Below, piece by piece: positions 1 through 9,386 of a stretch of DNA of 64,000 nucleotides. Made by a program: the position numbers and the translations under genes. The first letter of the stretch is position 1. Each line of letters opens with the position of its first letter. Origin of the DNA: Colwellia sp. PAMC 20917 (GTDB lineage: Bacteria; Pseudomonadota; Gammaproteobacteria; Enterobacterales; Alteromonadaceae); assembly GCF_001767295.1 (NCBI RefSeq), contig NZ_CP014944.1, forward strand, positions 1,798,001 through 1,862,000. The letters run 5' to 3'. The notes under the pieces were generated by a model. That model was not told the DNA's origin. It worked only from the letters and a program-made list of their open reading frames with translations, and ran no database searches.

Positions 1-772
1 TGGCAATAACAATCTTTTTAGCCGTAACAACACCTTGAGGTGTTATCAATTTTTGTTGGTGCCCTTCATCTAAAATATCTAACACTGGAGAGCTGGTATG
101 AACCTTAGCGCCGGCTTCACGTGCTAATCGCTGATAGCCCCAGGCCAGTTTCAACGGATTTAAACCAAAACCGTCTTGATAGCGAATCGCGCCATAAGCA
201 TTTTTATCGTCCATGTATTGTTGACGAACTTCGTTTCTCGTTAAAATCTCCACATCACTATTTTTAATACCTGCAAAGGTTTTTTGTTGCAGTTTTGCTT
301 GGCTAATAAGCTCGGCTAACTTGCTTGGCTTATGCGCTACTTTTAAAAAACCACGCGTTTGTACGTCACAGTCAATACCTTCAGCGATCAGTGATTTTAC
401 CGTTTCAACGCCAGCGCACATTTCATCATAAATGCCGCGCATCACTTCTTCACCCCATTTTTGCGCCATATCGCTATAAGACTTGCGCCCTGAAGACTTG
501 AGAATAAAGCCAGCATTTCTACCACTACAACCCCAAGCCGTTTGATTTGCCTCTAATACATGCGCCTTAATACCATGTTCACGCGCTAAATGTAGCGCAC
601 AAGAAAGCCCGGTATAACCAGCGCCTATAATAGCAACATCAACATCTACGTCTTGATTGATTTGTCCGTCACTTGCTGGGGCATTTGTTTCAACATCTGC
701 ATTTTCAGCCCAGTAACTTTTAGGGTATGGGGCACCACAACCGGGAGATTTATCGTGTAAAGGATCGTACAT
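1..772 (-). CDS. FAD-dependent amino acid/amine oxidoreductase, C-terminus cut by the window edge
   Basis: Open frame on the minus strand starting at the ATG complementary to 770-772 and running off the left edge, so about 257 N-terminal residues are visible. Near residue 35 there is a dinucleotide-binding motif VAIIGAGYTGLSCALHLA, and further on WGCSGRNAGF, a pattern typical of the DAO-fold family that includes gamma-glutamylputrescine oxidase PuuB and OrdL-like enzymes. These oxidise amines or amino acids using FAD. The exact substrate cannot be read from this half. The promoter must lie in the 108 bp shared with the divergent acetyltransferase gene. Confidence 0.8.
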   Translation of the reverse strand, partial: MYDPLHDKSPGCGAPYPKSYWAENADVETNAPASDGQINQDVDVDVAIIGAGYTGLSCALHLAREHGIKAHVLEANQTAWGCSGRNAGFILKSSGRKSYSDMAQKWGEEVMRGIYDEMCAGVETVKSLIAEGIDCDVQTRGFLKVAHKPSKLAELISQAKLQQKTFAGIKNSDVEILTRNEVRQQYMDDKNAYGAIRYQDGFGLNPLKLAWGYQRLAREAGAKVHTSSPVLDILDEGHQQKLITPQGVVTAKKIVIA

Positions 773-880
773 TTTTCAAAACTACTTTAAGAAAGAAAAC
801 CACAGAAACTTTACCGTATTTATAGGAAATTTGCTAAGATCAATTTTCTAAAAATCACTTTATTTAAACAAATATAAAAA

Positions 881-1486
881 ATGAAAAAACAGTTTAATTC
901 AGTAAAGTCTCAAGTCTTATATCGTGAAATGTTACCTAGCGATTTTTCAGCAATAATTGCCTTAGGCACAGCTGTTCATGGTGCTGGTTATATTGACGAT
1001 TCAAACATGGGCGTCTGGTATAGAAAAGGTATATTAAAAATAGCTGATAGTAGCGAAATCAATGCAAACTTTGTCGCTTATCTAGATAACGTACTAATAG
1101 GTTTTCGCTTAACTTACGCGATTAATCAATGGGAAATTGACGCTTGGTGCAGCCCTGAATTATGGCAACAACCCAGCGAAAAAGTTTGTTATTTCAAATG
1201 TAATACCGTTGATGAGAATTATCGTGGTTATGGTGTTGGCAGTCAGCTACTGAAATTATCAACACAAGCAGCAATTAAACAAGGTGCAAATGCGGGTGTT
1301 AGTCATTTATGGAAACAAAGCCCCGGTAATAGCGCAGTAAAATATTTCACTAAATGTGGTGGCGTGTTAATTAAAGAACATCCAGAGCGCTGGAATGAAC
1401 TCAGTAAGCAAGGCTATGAATGCCCAGAATGCCCAGACGAATGTCATTGTGTGGCTGCGGAAATGATCATTCATTTTGAAAAATAA
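881..1486 (+). CDS. GNAT family N-acetyltransferase
   Basis: A 201-residue protein with the GNAT acetyl-CoA binding motif A, visible as VDENYRGYGVGSQLL around residues 110-124, followed by NSAVKYFTKCGG, the usual motif B region. GNAT enzymes transfer an acetyl group from acetyl-CoA to an amine of a small molecule or protein; the acceptor here is unknown. The C-terminus is unusual in carrying five cysteines in a short stretch (CPECPDECHC), which could bind a metal. It is divergent from the FAD oxidoreductase and convergent with the class V aminotransferase. The ATG has no strong ribosome binding site. Confidence 0.8.
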   Translation: MKKQFNSVKSQVLYREMLPSDFSAIIALGTAVHGAGYIDDSNMGVWYRKGILKIADSSEINANFVAYLDNVLIGFRLTYAINQWEIDAWCSPELWQQPSEKVCYFKCNTVDENYRGYGVGSQLLKLSTQAAIKQGANAGVSHLWKQSPGNSAVKYFTKCGGVLIKEHPERWNELSKQGYECPECPDECHCVAAEMIIHFEK

Positions 1487-1520
1487 TCATTACACCGTTA
1501 ATTCAGATGACATTCAGTCA

Positions 1521-3092
1521 CTAGCCAAATATTTTCTTAAATAATGAAGCTGGTGTTTTAATTTCAGCCCCGTTATTTTGTACTAGCTCCCCCTGACATT
1601 GAGTGTCTATCATTGCAACATCGGGTAACACTAAGGCATTAAAATCAGTGAGGCTTGGATATTCAACCGCAGAATTTTTATGTTCAAAGTCTCCTGTAGC
1701 AGGGTTAAAGCGGTATTCTTTCGCCCATTCAACAATATTTTCAGTGACTTGATTAATCGCTTCAACAATATACCTGACTTCCTTATCAGAGGTCGTAGGA
1801 TGAAATGACGCACGTATCCAACCAGGTTTTTCAGCATAATCACCCCTATTAATTTTTTCGGTGATTTTGTTAGACGTATCATGATCAACATTCAATAATA
1901 TATGACCATAAGTGCCCGCACATGAACAACCACCACGCGTTTGAACACCAAACTTATCGTTGAGCAATCGTACCACTAAATTATAATGAACATTAGGAAT
2001 GTAAAAAGAAACAATAGCTAAACGGTCTTTAACATTCTTTTCTAGCATCACTACGTTGTCATTTTTGGCTAATTCAGTCATTACATAATCAGTAATTTCT
2101 TTTTCACGGGCGGTAATGTTGTTAACGCCCATAGCGTTCTTTACTTTTATCGCTAAGGCAGTACGAATACACTGTAAAAATCCAGGAGTTCCGCCATCTT
2201 CACGCATTTCAATATTATTGAAAAAGCTGTGCTCTCCCCATGGGTTGGTCCAGGTGACTGTTCCACCTCCGGGGTGATCGGGTACTCTGTTTTTATAGAG
2301 CGCTTTATTGAAGATAAGCACTCCTGAACTGCCAGGCCCACCAAGAAATTTATGAGGAGAGAAATAAATGGCGTCTAAACTTTGCTTGGAATTTGTTGGA
2401 TGCATATCAATATCAACATAAGGTGCTGAACAAGCAAAATCAACAAAACATAAGCCGCCGTGTTCGTGCATTTTTTCTGCTAACAAGTGATAAGGGGTTT
2501 TAATGCCAGTGACATTGGAGCAAGCAGAAAACGATCCTATTTTTACTTTTCTAGCTTGGTACTTTTCTAACAATAATTGTAGATGTTCAAGCGACGGTAA
2601 ACCATGGCTGTCAGGGTCAATAATCTCTAACGTGATATCACACTCATACCAAGTAGTTTGGTTTGAATGGTGTTCCATATGGGTAATGAAAACAACAGGT
2701 TTATCACAGTCATCAAACTTCACTTGCTCTTGCATACGCTCAGGAATACGTAGACCTAGAATACGTTGAAACTTATTAATAACACCGGTCATTCCTGCTT
2801 CTGCCGTGATTAATACGTCATTATCGCAGGCATTTACATGGCGTTTTATTATTTTTTGCGCATCATGATATGCATTCGTCATCGCACACCCGGTTAAATT
2901 AGTTTCGGTATGGGTATTAGCGACAAAAGGCCCTAAGGTATGGCTGATATAATGTTCAATTGGCGCATAAAGTCGACCACTTGCAGTCCAATCAGCGTAA
3001 ACAATATCTAATTGCTTACCATTGATTTCATGGCTTAATGATTGACCAATGATATTATTCCTAAAAGGAAGAAAGTGATTTTCAAGTGACAT
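1521..3092 (-). CDS. Aminotransferase class V-fold PLP enzyme (cysteine desulfurase-like)
   Basis: About 523 residues starting at MSLENHF (ATG complementary to 3090-3092). A longer frame begins at a TTG at 3152, but its extra 20 residues do not look like family sequence. The PLP-binding lysine is in YFSPHKFLGGPGSSG, with the conserved His and Asp regions upstream (THMEHHSN, CFVDFACSAPYVD). RGGCSCAGTYGH near residue 390 has cysteines where cysteine desulfurases place their active-site loop. Known members include cysteine desulfurases and selenocysteine lyases. No iron-sulphur genes are adjacent, so this is probably a stand-alone enzyme of unknown substrate. Confidence 0.8.
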   Translation of the reverse strand: MSLENHFLPFRNNIIGQSLSHEINGKQLDIVYADWTASGRLYAPIEHYISHTLGPFVANTHTETNLTGCAMTNAYHDAQKIIKRHVNACDNDVLITAEAGMTGVINKFQRILGLRIPERMQEQVKFDDCDKPVVFITHMEHHSNQTTWYECDITLEIIDPDSHGLPSLEHLQLLLEKYQARKVKIGSFSACSNVTGIKTPYHLLAEKMHEHGGLCFVDFACSAPYVDIDMHPTNSKQSLDAIYFSPHKFLGGPGSSGVLIFNKALYKNRVPDHPGGGTVTWTNPWGEHSFFNNIEMREDGGTPGFLQCIRTALAIKVKNAMGVNNITAREKEITDYVMTELAKNDNVVMLEKNVKDRLAIVSFYIPNVHYNLVVRLLNDKFGVQTRGGCSCAGTYGHILLNVDHDTSNKITEKINRGDYAEKPGWIRASFHPTTSDKEVRYIVEAINQVTENIVEWAKEYRFNPATGDFEHKNSAVEYPSLTDFNALVLPDVAMIDTQCQGELVQNNGAEIKTPASLFKKIFG

Positions 3093-3390
3093 AATTGACG
3101 GCTCGTACGTTATTTCGATAAATAATTCTAGCAAAACCGCAATAATGAGCAATCAAAAACCAATTAAAACAATCAATACGCAAAAAAAATTCATATAAAA
3201 GCAATTTATAGAAAAAAACTCTAAACTCAACTGCTTTTCGTTGAGATAACGGAAACTCAGTTTCGCGCAAATGTTGTACTTGTCAGGTGCTTGATCGGAT
3301 AAGAAGAACAATTCGTCGTACAATACTATTTACTTGGATAAAATTACGTTACTTTATTAGCTGTTTATAACCGTAGGAATTTAATAAAAT

Positions 3391-5211
3391 ATGAATTTTT
3401 CTTTGTGTAAGTTTTTGGTCGTGCCCGCTATTCTTGTTTCACTTAGCGCTTGTCAACTCACCATGAATAGCAAAAACTCGCCACAGACCACCGCTAACGA
3501 AAAATTTGATAGTACGGTTAAAGCACTGTTAGATCATCGTGCCAGTAAAGGTATTTATCAAAAAAGTGCCGCGCTAAACGAAGAAAGCTATTGGCCTGAT
3601 TTATCAACAGAAATGTTGGAAAAAAAATACCAACAACGTCTCACTATCGCGGCAGCATTTGAAAAGATAAATCAAACGTCACTGTCAGACGATAATCAAA
3701 TTAATTATGCAATTATTAAAGCCCAACTTGATAATAGTATTGCTGAGTATTATTTTAAAGCTCATTACATGCCATTCAATGCTGAATCAGGTTTTCACTC
3801 TAATTTAAGTTTTTTCATCAACAATACCGCATTTAATAAAGAAAAAGATATCGACTTCTATTTAAATAAATTATCAGCGCTTCCGCTATATTTTGATCAA
3901 AACATTTATTGGATGCAACAGGGATTATCGACAGGGATCACTCAACCTCAAGCGGTATTAATCGGCTATGAACAGTCAATACTCGCCTTTATTCCTGAGC
4001 ATGCTGAAAATTCTGAATTTCTTAAACCTTTTAACACAGCGTCAAATTTAATTGCACCTGACGTGCTTTCTGATAAAAAAAGCCAGCTTATTGCGCTATT
4101 AAAAACTAAAGTTATTCCTGCTTATCAGCACTACTATCAATTTTTTACCAAAGAGTATTTTCCAAATGCCCGTAAAACTATTGGCGTTTCAGCGACAGCT
4201 AACGGTAATGAATTTTATCGCAATAGAGTTAAGCACTACACCACAACAGATATGACACCTGAGCAAATTCATACCTTAGGTTTGAGTGAAGTAAAACGTA
4301 TTCGTCAAGAAATGGCTGAGATCATTGTCAAAACTGGTTTTAAAGGGACTTTTTCTGAGTTCACCAATTTCTTACGAACTGATGAACAGTTTTATGCAAA
4401 AACGCCGTTAGCGTTACTTAAAGAAGCTGCGTATATTGCCAAACAAATGGATGCTAAATTACCCGCACTCTTTAAGCATTTACCTCGCACACCTTATGGC
4501 GTTGCACCCGTACCAGACAGCATCGCACCTAAGTATACTACTGGGCGCTATATTCGTGCGCAAAATGATACTCAACCCGGTTATTATTGGGTTAATACCT
4601 ACGCGTTAGACAAACGTCCCCTTTATGTATTACCCGCTTTAACCTTACATGAGGGTGTCCCTGGGCATCATCTGCAAATATCACTGAATGGCGAATTAGA
4701 TAACTTACCTTCATACCGAAGAAATGCCTATATTTCTGCCTTTGGTGAAGGTTGGGGCTTGTATGCTGAATGGTTAGGTATTGAAGCCGGCATATACCAA
4801 GACCACTACAGTAATTTTGGTCGCCTGACCTATGAAATGTGGCGGGCAGCCCGTCTTGTTGTTGATACAGGTATGCATGTTATGGACTGGTCAAGAGCGC
4901 GTGCCATAAACTTTATGACCGATAACACCGCACTTTCATCACACAATGTGAAAACAGAAATTGATCGTTATATATCATGGCCAGGACAAGCGTTATCTTA
5001 CAAAATTGGTGAGATAACCATCAGAAATCTACGTAAAAAAACAGCAGCTGAATTGGGACAAAATTTTGATGTTCGCGAATTTCATCATCAAATTTTGAAA
5101 AATGGTTCCGTTCCTCTAAACGTACTTGAAGACCAAATTAACGCCTATATTGCCACAACGTTATTAACAATCGCAGCAGAAGATAAGAAAAAAAGCATCA
5201 AAAGTGAGTAG
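3391..5211 (+). CDS. DUF885 family lipoprotein, putative zinc peptidase
   Basis: A 606-residue protein with an N-terminal hydrophobic segment ending in the lipobox LSAC (Cys 21), so it is likely exported and lipid-anchored. The body matches the DUF885 family. The motif LHEGVPGHHLQ at about residue 423 and the downstream FGEGWGLYAEWLG resemble a zinc-metallopeptidase site in which histidines and a later glutamate bind the metal. DUF885 proteins are often suggested to act on peptides, but the substrate is not established. It stands alone, with a hairpin just downstream. Confidence 0.8.
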   Translation: MNFSLCKFLVVPAILVSLSACQLTMNSKNSPQTTANEKFDSTVKALLDHRASKGIYQKSAALNEESYWPDLSTEMLEKKYQQRLTIAAAFEKINQTSLSDDNQINYAIIKAQLDNSIAEYYFKAHYMPFNAESGFHSNLSFFINNTAFNKEKDIDFYLNKLSALPLYFDQNIYWMQQGLSTGITQPQAVLIGYEQSILAFIPEHAENSEFLKPFNTASNLIAPDVLSDKKSQLIALLKTKVIPAYQHYYQFFTKEYFPNARKTIGVSATANGNEFYRNRVKHYTTTDMTPEQIHTLGLSEVKRIRQEMAEIIVKTGFKGTFSEFTNFLRTDEQFYAKTPLALLKEAAYIAKQMDAKLPALFKHLPRTPYGVAPVPDSIAPKYTTGRYIRAQNDTQPGYYWVNTYALDKRPLYVLPALTLHEGVPGHHLQISLNGELDNLPSYRRNAYISAFGEGWGLYAEWLGIEAGIYQDHYSNFGRLTYEMWRAARLVVDTGMHVMDWSRARAINFMTDNTALSSHNVKTEIDRYISWPGQALSYKIGEITIRNLRKKTAAELGQNFDVREFHHQILKNGSVPLNVLEDQINAYIATTLLTIAAEDKKKSIKSE

Positions 5212-5231
5212 GCACTCATAGCCATATGAAG

Positions 5232-5264
5232 CGACACTGAGTTATTTCATTTAACTCAGTGTCG
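5232..5264. terminator. Hairpin between converging DUF885 and moeB genes
   Basis: Arms CGACACTGAGTTA and TAACTCAGTGTCG pair almost perfectly around a short loop. It sits in the 71-bp gap between two converging genes, so it probably ends transcription in both directions. The T-tracts are weak. Confidence 0.6.
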
Positions 5265-5282
5265 TTAATAAGCATGAATTAT

Positions 5283-6032
5283 CTAGCTCGTTCGACAAAC
5301 AGGGCAATCGTCCTGTTTATTTAGGGTAAATTGTTGCCATTGATTTGATAAACCATCAAAGAGATTTAACTGATTAATATGTATGGTGTTGCCTGTTAAT
5401 AATTTAATGGCCTGTAACGATTGCATACCGGCTATAATCGCTAATACCGGACCGACAATACCAAGGGTTTGACAATTTTGGGTCGGCGCTTTTTCACTTT
5501 CAGGAAATAAGCACTGATAGCAAGCACTTGCTGGATTTCGAGGATCAATGACTAATTGCTGACCGTCAAACCCCGTAGCCGCCCCAACAATTAATGGTGT
5601 TTTTTGCTCAACACAGATTTTATTTAATAAATAACGCGTGGTGATATTGTCGGTGCAATCAAGGACCACGTCGACCTGTTCAATGTAATAGTTTGCTAAT
5701 TCTTCATCAAGCATCTCATCAACGACTTCGATAGTAATGTCACTGTTATGTTGTTGCAATTTCTCAGCACCAACATCAGCTTTATTATTACCGATATCAT
5801 TTTCAGTGAATAATATCTGTCGCTGTAAATTGGTCATCTCAACCTTATCACCGTCGGCGATAAATAAAGTTCCTACTCCGGCGGCCGCTAAATATAAACT
5901 CGCCGGATTACCTAGCCCGCCGACACCAACGATTAGTACTTTGGCTTCACGCAGGGCTAACTGCCCTTGCTCTCCTATTTTATCGAGCATAATTTGACGG
6001 CTGTAACGTAGTTGTTCGTGTTGAGATAACAT
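5283..6032 (-). CDS. moeB: Molybdopterin-synthase adenylyltransferase MoeB (ThiF/HesA family)
   Basis: MoeB adenylates the C-terminal glycine of MoaD so that it can be loaded with sulphur for molybdopterin synthesis. The 249 residues show RYSRQIML at the N-terminus, the nucleotide-binding loop VGVGGLGNPASLYLAAAGVG, DCTDN in the middle, and the two CxxC pairs that bind structural zinc (CYQC and CPVC at the end). The family also contains ThiF and HesA, but as last gene of a molybdenum cofactor operon, 24 bp after modC, MoeB is the natural reading. The MoaD partner is encoded upstream in the same operon. Confidence 0.9.
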   Translation of the reverse strand: MLSQHEQLRYSRQIMLDKIGEQGQLALREAKVLIVGVGGLGNPASLYLAAAGVGTLFIADGDKVEMTNLQRQILFTENDIGNNKADVGAEKLQQHNSDITIEVVDEMLDEELANYYIEQVDVVLDCTDNITTRYLLNKICVEQKTPLIVGAATGFDGQQLVIDPRNPASACYQCLFPESEKAPTQNCQTLGIVGPVLAIIAGMQSLQAIKLLTGNTIHINQLNLFDGLSNQWQQFTLNKQDDCPVCRTS

Positions 6033-6056
6033 CAGCTAAATAGTTCCTAAAAAAAG

Positions 6057-7145
6057 TTAACGCAGTGAACGTACTGCATTCGCTTTAAATTGAATGAATA
6101 TACGTTGACCCAGCATTAACGATAAACGCTTAGCCGACCAAGTCGTAATAGTGACAAAAAAGGGTTGTGCTGAGCAATTAACCGTTATTAGCATTTGAGC
6201 ATTAGCGCCATCAGATGAGATGATGTTACTAATTGCTGTTATTTCGCCATGTAAATGATTAACAATAGAGCTTTCGATAGGTTCATGTAAAGTAATGCTA
6301 ATATCACTAGCAGCAATAATACAGCGCACTTTTTTATTTTTGTCTGATGGACGGTCACAAGCAATAAATATTTGTTGCTCGCCTAAACGTAAACTTGTTA
6401 AGCCGTATTCGGGTAAATGCTCTTTCACCATCAATGATAAGCTGGTTTGATGCAATATTTTGTTATTGGTGGTTAGTTGATGAATAACTTGGTGAATATC
6501 ACCATGATGACTCACTTTTCCTGAAGAAATAACTAATAGCTTATCGGCCAGTTGTTGAAGCTCATCTAAAGAATGGCTGACATATAACATTGGTAAATCA
6601 AGCTGTCTCTTGACCCTCTCGAGTAAAGCTAACAAGATAATTTTATTTTTATCGTCAAGTGCACTTAAGGGCTCATCAAGTAATAATAATCTTGGCTCAG
6701 CTAATATCGCACGCGCTAATGCAACACGCTGTTGCTCGCCCCCAGAGAGTTGAGTAACCGCTTTATCGAGCAAGCTTTCAAGCTGGGTGAGTTCAACTAT
6801 TTCTGAAAAACTTAACCGACAATTTTTATGTCGCTTTAGCCCAAAACGTAGATTTTCTTCGACATTTAAATGAGGAAACAAGCGACTATTTTGAAAGACT
6901 AAACCTATGCTACGTTGATGTGGTGCAACAAACGTTTTTTCCTCGCTATAAAATAAGTATTCATCATCAAGTAATACCTTGCCATGTGCTTGTTGCTCTA
7001 ATCCGGCAATCACTTTCAATAAGGTTGATTTTCCAGAGCCAGAATGACCAAAAATCCCTGTGATACCCGTTAAAGATATTTTTTCATCAATTGTTAATGA
7101 AAAATCATCGTGCTCAACGGTGAAGTTTAGTGCTAGCTCAGCCAT
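6057..7145 (-). CDS. modC: Molybdate ABC transporter ATP-binding protein ModC
   Basis: ATPase of the molybdate importer, 362 residues. Walker A is GHSGSGKST near residue 35, the ABC signature is LSGGEQQR, Walker B is LLLLDEPLSALD, and the H-loop is in YVSHSLDEL. The last 70 residues fit the TOBE/MOP domain that binds molybdate in ModC proteins. Its start overlaps the modB stop by one base, indicating translational coupling. The complex sits on the inner face of the cytoplasmic membrane with ModB, and is fed by periplasmic ModA. Confidence 0.93.
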   Translation of the reverse strand: MAELALNFTVEHDDFSLTIDEKISLTGITGIFGHSGSGKSTLLKVIAGLEQQAHGKVLLDDEYLFYSEEKTFVAPHQRSIGLVFQNSRLFPHLNVEENLRFGLKRHKNCRLSFSEIVELTQLESLLDKAVTQLSGGEQQRVALARAILAEPRLLLLDEPLSALDDKNKIILLALLERVKRQLDLPMLYVSHSLDELQQLADKLLVISSGKVSHHGDIHQVIHQLTTNNKILHQTSLSLMVKEHLPEYGLTSLRLGEQQIFIACDRPSDKNKKVRCIIAASDISITLHEPIESSIVNHLHGEITAISNIISSDGANAQMLITVNCSAQPFFVTITTWSAKRLSLMLGQRIFIQFKANAVRSLR

Positions 7146-7846
7146 TAATTAAACCTCTTTGATTTAACTCGTTTATTTTTAGCGGGCCGATTCAGTAAAT
7201 AAATTAAAGATAATAGAACAAGCGATGAGATAACTAAACTTATTGAAATAAGGTGAGCTTGTGCATAATCGAACGCTTCGACATGATCGAATAAGGCAAT
7301 TGACAGCACACGGGTTTCACCTGGAATATTACCACCAATCATTAAGACCACACCAAATTCACCAACCGTATGAGCAAAGCCTAAACTGGCTGCGGTAATA
7401 AAACTGGCTTTAGTCATTGGCATAACAACCGTAAAAAATCGATCGAAAGCGCTAGCACCAAGCATAGCGGCTGCTTCTAATAAGTCATCGCCCAATTGCT
7501 CAAAGGCCTTTTGTAATGGTTGCACAACAAAGGGTAAAGAGTATAAAACCGAGCCAATAACAATAGCAGAGAAGCTAAACGCTAGTTGTTGACCGGTTGC
7601 CTGTTGCCAAATTTGTCCTGGAAGGTATTGTGGAGAAAACAACAATAATAAATAAAATCCCAGTACTGTCGGTGGTAGCACTAAAGGCAAAGCCACTAAT
7701 GCTTCAATAAAAACTTTCGATCGGCTTTGCATTTTAGCGAGATACCAAGCGAGCGGTGTGCCAATTAACATTAAAATAACCGTGGTTAAGCCCGCCATTT
7801 TTAATGTGGTGATCAGCGCCAGCATATCTGGGTGGGTATTACTCAT
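7145..7846 (-). CDS. modB: Molybdate ABC transporter permease ModB
   Basis: Membrane subunit of the molybdate importer, with several hydrophobic segments and the EAAxxLGA coupling loop (LLEAAAMLGASAFDRFF) that docks onto ModC. I chose the ATG complementary to 7844-7846 (MSNTHPDM), which overlaps the modA stop in the classic ATGAGTAA arrangement. An upstream in-frame start at 7873 would add MHRRMRSIP and lies deeper in modA. The protein is then 233 residues, close to the usual ModB size. Confidence 0.9.
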   Translation of the reverse strand: MSNTHPDMLALITTLKMAGLTTVILMLIGTPLAWYLAKMQSRSKVFIEALVALPLVLPPTVLGFYLLLLFSPQYLPGQIWQQATGQQLAFSFSAIVIGSVLYSLPFVVQPLQKAFEQLGDDLLEAAAMLGASAFDRFFTVVMPMTKASFITAASLGFAHTVGEFGVVLMIGGNIPGETRVLSIALFDHVEAFDYAQAHLISISLVISSLVLLSLIYLLNRPAKNKRVKSKRFN

Positions 7847-8645
7847 TGGTATTGATCTCATTCGACGATGCATAACCTGATTCAGTAATAAACTGCTGAG
7901 CTTGCTTACTCATCAACAAGGTAACAAAACGTTCGGCTTGGGCTATTTGTTTACTGTGCTTTAAAATGACTAATTGCTGTTTTATTGGTTGATGTAAATA
8001 TGAGGGGATCAATACTCCCTTAAAATTATTGAGCACTAATTGACTATTACTGACAATGCCTAAGTTTACCGCTTGCGAACGTGTTTGCTGAAACGTTTGG
8101 CCAATATTAATCCCTTGAATTAATCGGCCTTTATAATCATCCCAACGCTGTAAACTTTCTAATACTTGCTTAGCAGCTTTACCGTAGGGTGCAATCCTGG
8201 GGTTAGCAATAGCAAGACGTTGTTTATTATTACTAAGGGCTACCAAGAGATCGCTATCAATATTACCCTTTGCAGACCAGAGAGCTAGCTGTCCAAAAGC
8301 ATAGGTTTGCAGACTCCCACTCATCGCTAAGCCGCTTGTTGATAATAATTGTGGCCGTTCACTGTCGGCAGATAAAAACACATCAAAAGTAGCGCCATGT
8401 TCAATTTGTAGAAATAAAGTGCCGCTGGATGCCGCGATAAGAATTGGTGATAAGAAGTGTTTTTGATTTGGGTTATAGCGAGCCAGTAACTGTTTTAATG
8501 TTGGTGCAAAATTTGAAGCAACCGCAATGCGCAAGGGTGCTTCATTCTCACTTGCCGTGTCTTTAGCCGCCACTAAAGTTATCGGTAACATAAGTAGCGC
8601 TATCAATAAAAAACGAGTAGATATACTCGCCAGCATTAATGCCAA
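7839..8645 (-). CDS. modA: Molybdate-binding periplasmic protein ModA
   Basis: Substrate-binding protein of the molybdate importer, 268 residues. A signal peptide (hydrophobic core FLLIALLMLPITLVAA, cleavage expected after VAA) is followed by RIAVASNFAPTLKQLL, the typical start of mature ModA. ASSGTLFLQIEHGATFDVFLSAD matches the anion-binding region. Its start lies only 2 bp after the moaE stop and it overlaps modB, so it belongs to the same transcript as the cofactor genes. A start three codons downstream (ATG at 8636) is also possible. Confidence 0.92.
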   Translation of the reverse strand: MALMLASISTRFLLIALLMLPITLVAAKDTASENEAPLRIAVASNFAPTLKQLLARYNPNQKHFLSPILIAASSGTLFLQIEHGATFDVFLSADSERPQLLSTSGLAMSGSLQTYAFGQLALWSAKGNIDSDLLVALSNNKQRLAIANPRIAPYGKAAKQVLESLQRWDDYKGRLIQGINIGQTFQQTRSQAVNLGIVSNSQLVLNNFKGVLIPSYLHQPIKQQLVILKHSKQIAQAERFVTLLMSKQAQQFITESGYASSNEINTNE

Positions 8646-8647
8646 AG

Positions 8648-9124
8648 CTATTTACTCCACGCCTGTGCTTTTTCTTTATCACTGGCTTTCGCTGCTAGCC
8701 AGGTTTCACCAAGTTCAGTGAGTTCTTTTTTCCAAAATGGCGCGGCTACTTTTAAAAAATCCATAATAAATTCATTAGCAGCAAAGGCATCTTGACGATG
8801 TTTACTAGTCACACCAACAAAAACAATTTGTTCACCTATGGCTAGCTGTCCGATTCGGTGAATGACTTTTACGCGGCCAATATCCCAGCGTTTTTTTGCC
8901 GTATCAATGATTTCAGCTAATAGCTTTTCAGTCATATCAGGGTAATGCTCAAGGAATAATCCTTTAACTTTCAAACCCAAGTTATTATTGCGCACTCGAC
9001 CACTGAAGGTAACAACAGCACCATCTTCAACATTATCATTCTCTAACAGATTAACTTCAACACCGTGATCAAAGTCTTCGGTTTGAATACTGATCTCTGG
9101 GTACTTATTATTGAGACTTGCCAT
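8648..9124 (-). CDS. moaE: Molybdopterin synthase catalytic subunit MoaE
   Basis: Large subunit of molybdopterin synthase, which with MoaD converts cyclic pyranopterin monophosphate to molybdopterin by adding two sulphurs. The 158 residues include the family landmarks VVTFSGRVRNNN, LFLEHYPDMTEK, HRIGQLAIGE and the lysine-rich catalytic end FLKVAAPFWKKE. It lies 10 bp downstream of moaD, as expected for two subunits of one enzyme. Confidence 0.95.
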   Translation of the reverse strand: MASLNNKYPEISIQTEDFDHGVEVNLLENDNVEDGAVVTFSGRVRNNNLGLKVKGLFLEHYPDMTEKLLAEIIDTAKKRWDIGRVKVIHRIGQLAIGEQIVFVGVTSKHRQDAFAANEFIMDFLKVAAPFWKKELTELGETWLAAKASDKEKAQAWSK

Positions 9125-9134
9125 ATTAACTATT

Positions 9135-9383
9135 TTATCCTCCGGTGACGGGTGGAAAGAAAGCCACTTCGTCTCCTGCTTTCACCAAAAAATCATTATT
9201 AACCATTTGATGATTAACCGCACAAAGTAATGAATTATTGGTGAGGTAATCTTGCCAATCATTATTTTTTTCACCTAACGCCACTTTAACTTCAGCGACG
9301 GTAGTGGCAAGGTCGGCACTTATTTCAGTACCCGCAGAGCCGAGCTGTTCTCTCAACGCAGCAAAAAATATTACTTTGATCAT
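9135..9383 (-). CDS. moaD: Molybdopterin synthase sulphur carrier subunit MoaD
   Basis: An 82-residue ubiquitin-fold protein ending in PPVTGG. The terminal Gly-Gly is adenylated by MoeB and carries the thiocarboxylate that MoaE uses. The start IKVIFFAALREQLGS and the AVNHQMVNNDFLVKAGDEVAFFPP region are typical of MoaD. It is separated from moaC by only three bases and precedes moaE. Confidence 0.95.
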   Translation of the reverse strand: MIKVIFFAALREQLGSAGTEISADLATTVAEVKVALGEKNNDWQDYLTNNSLLCAVNHQMVNNDFLVKAGDEVAFFPPVTGG

Positions 9384-9386
9384 AGC

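Noticed and set aside
3093-3152. Longer start of the class V aminotransferase
   Set aside because: Requires TTG and adds 20 residues without family similarity.
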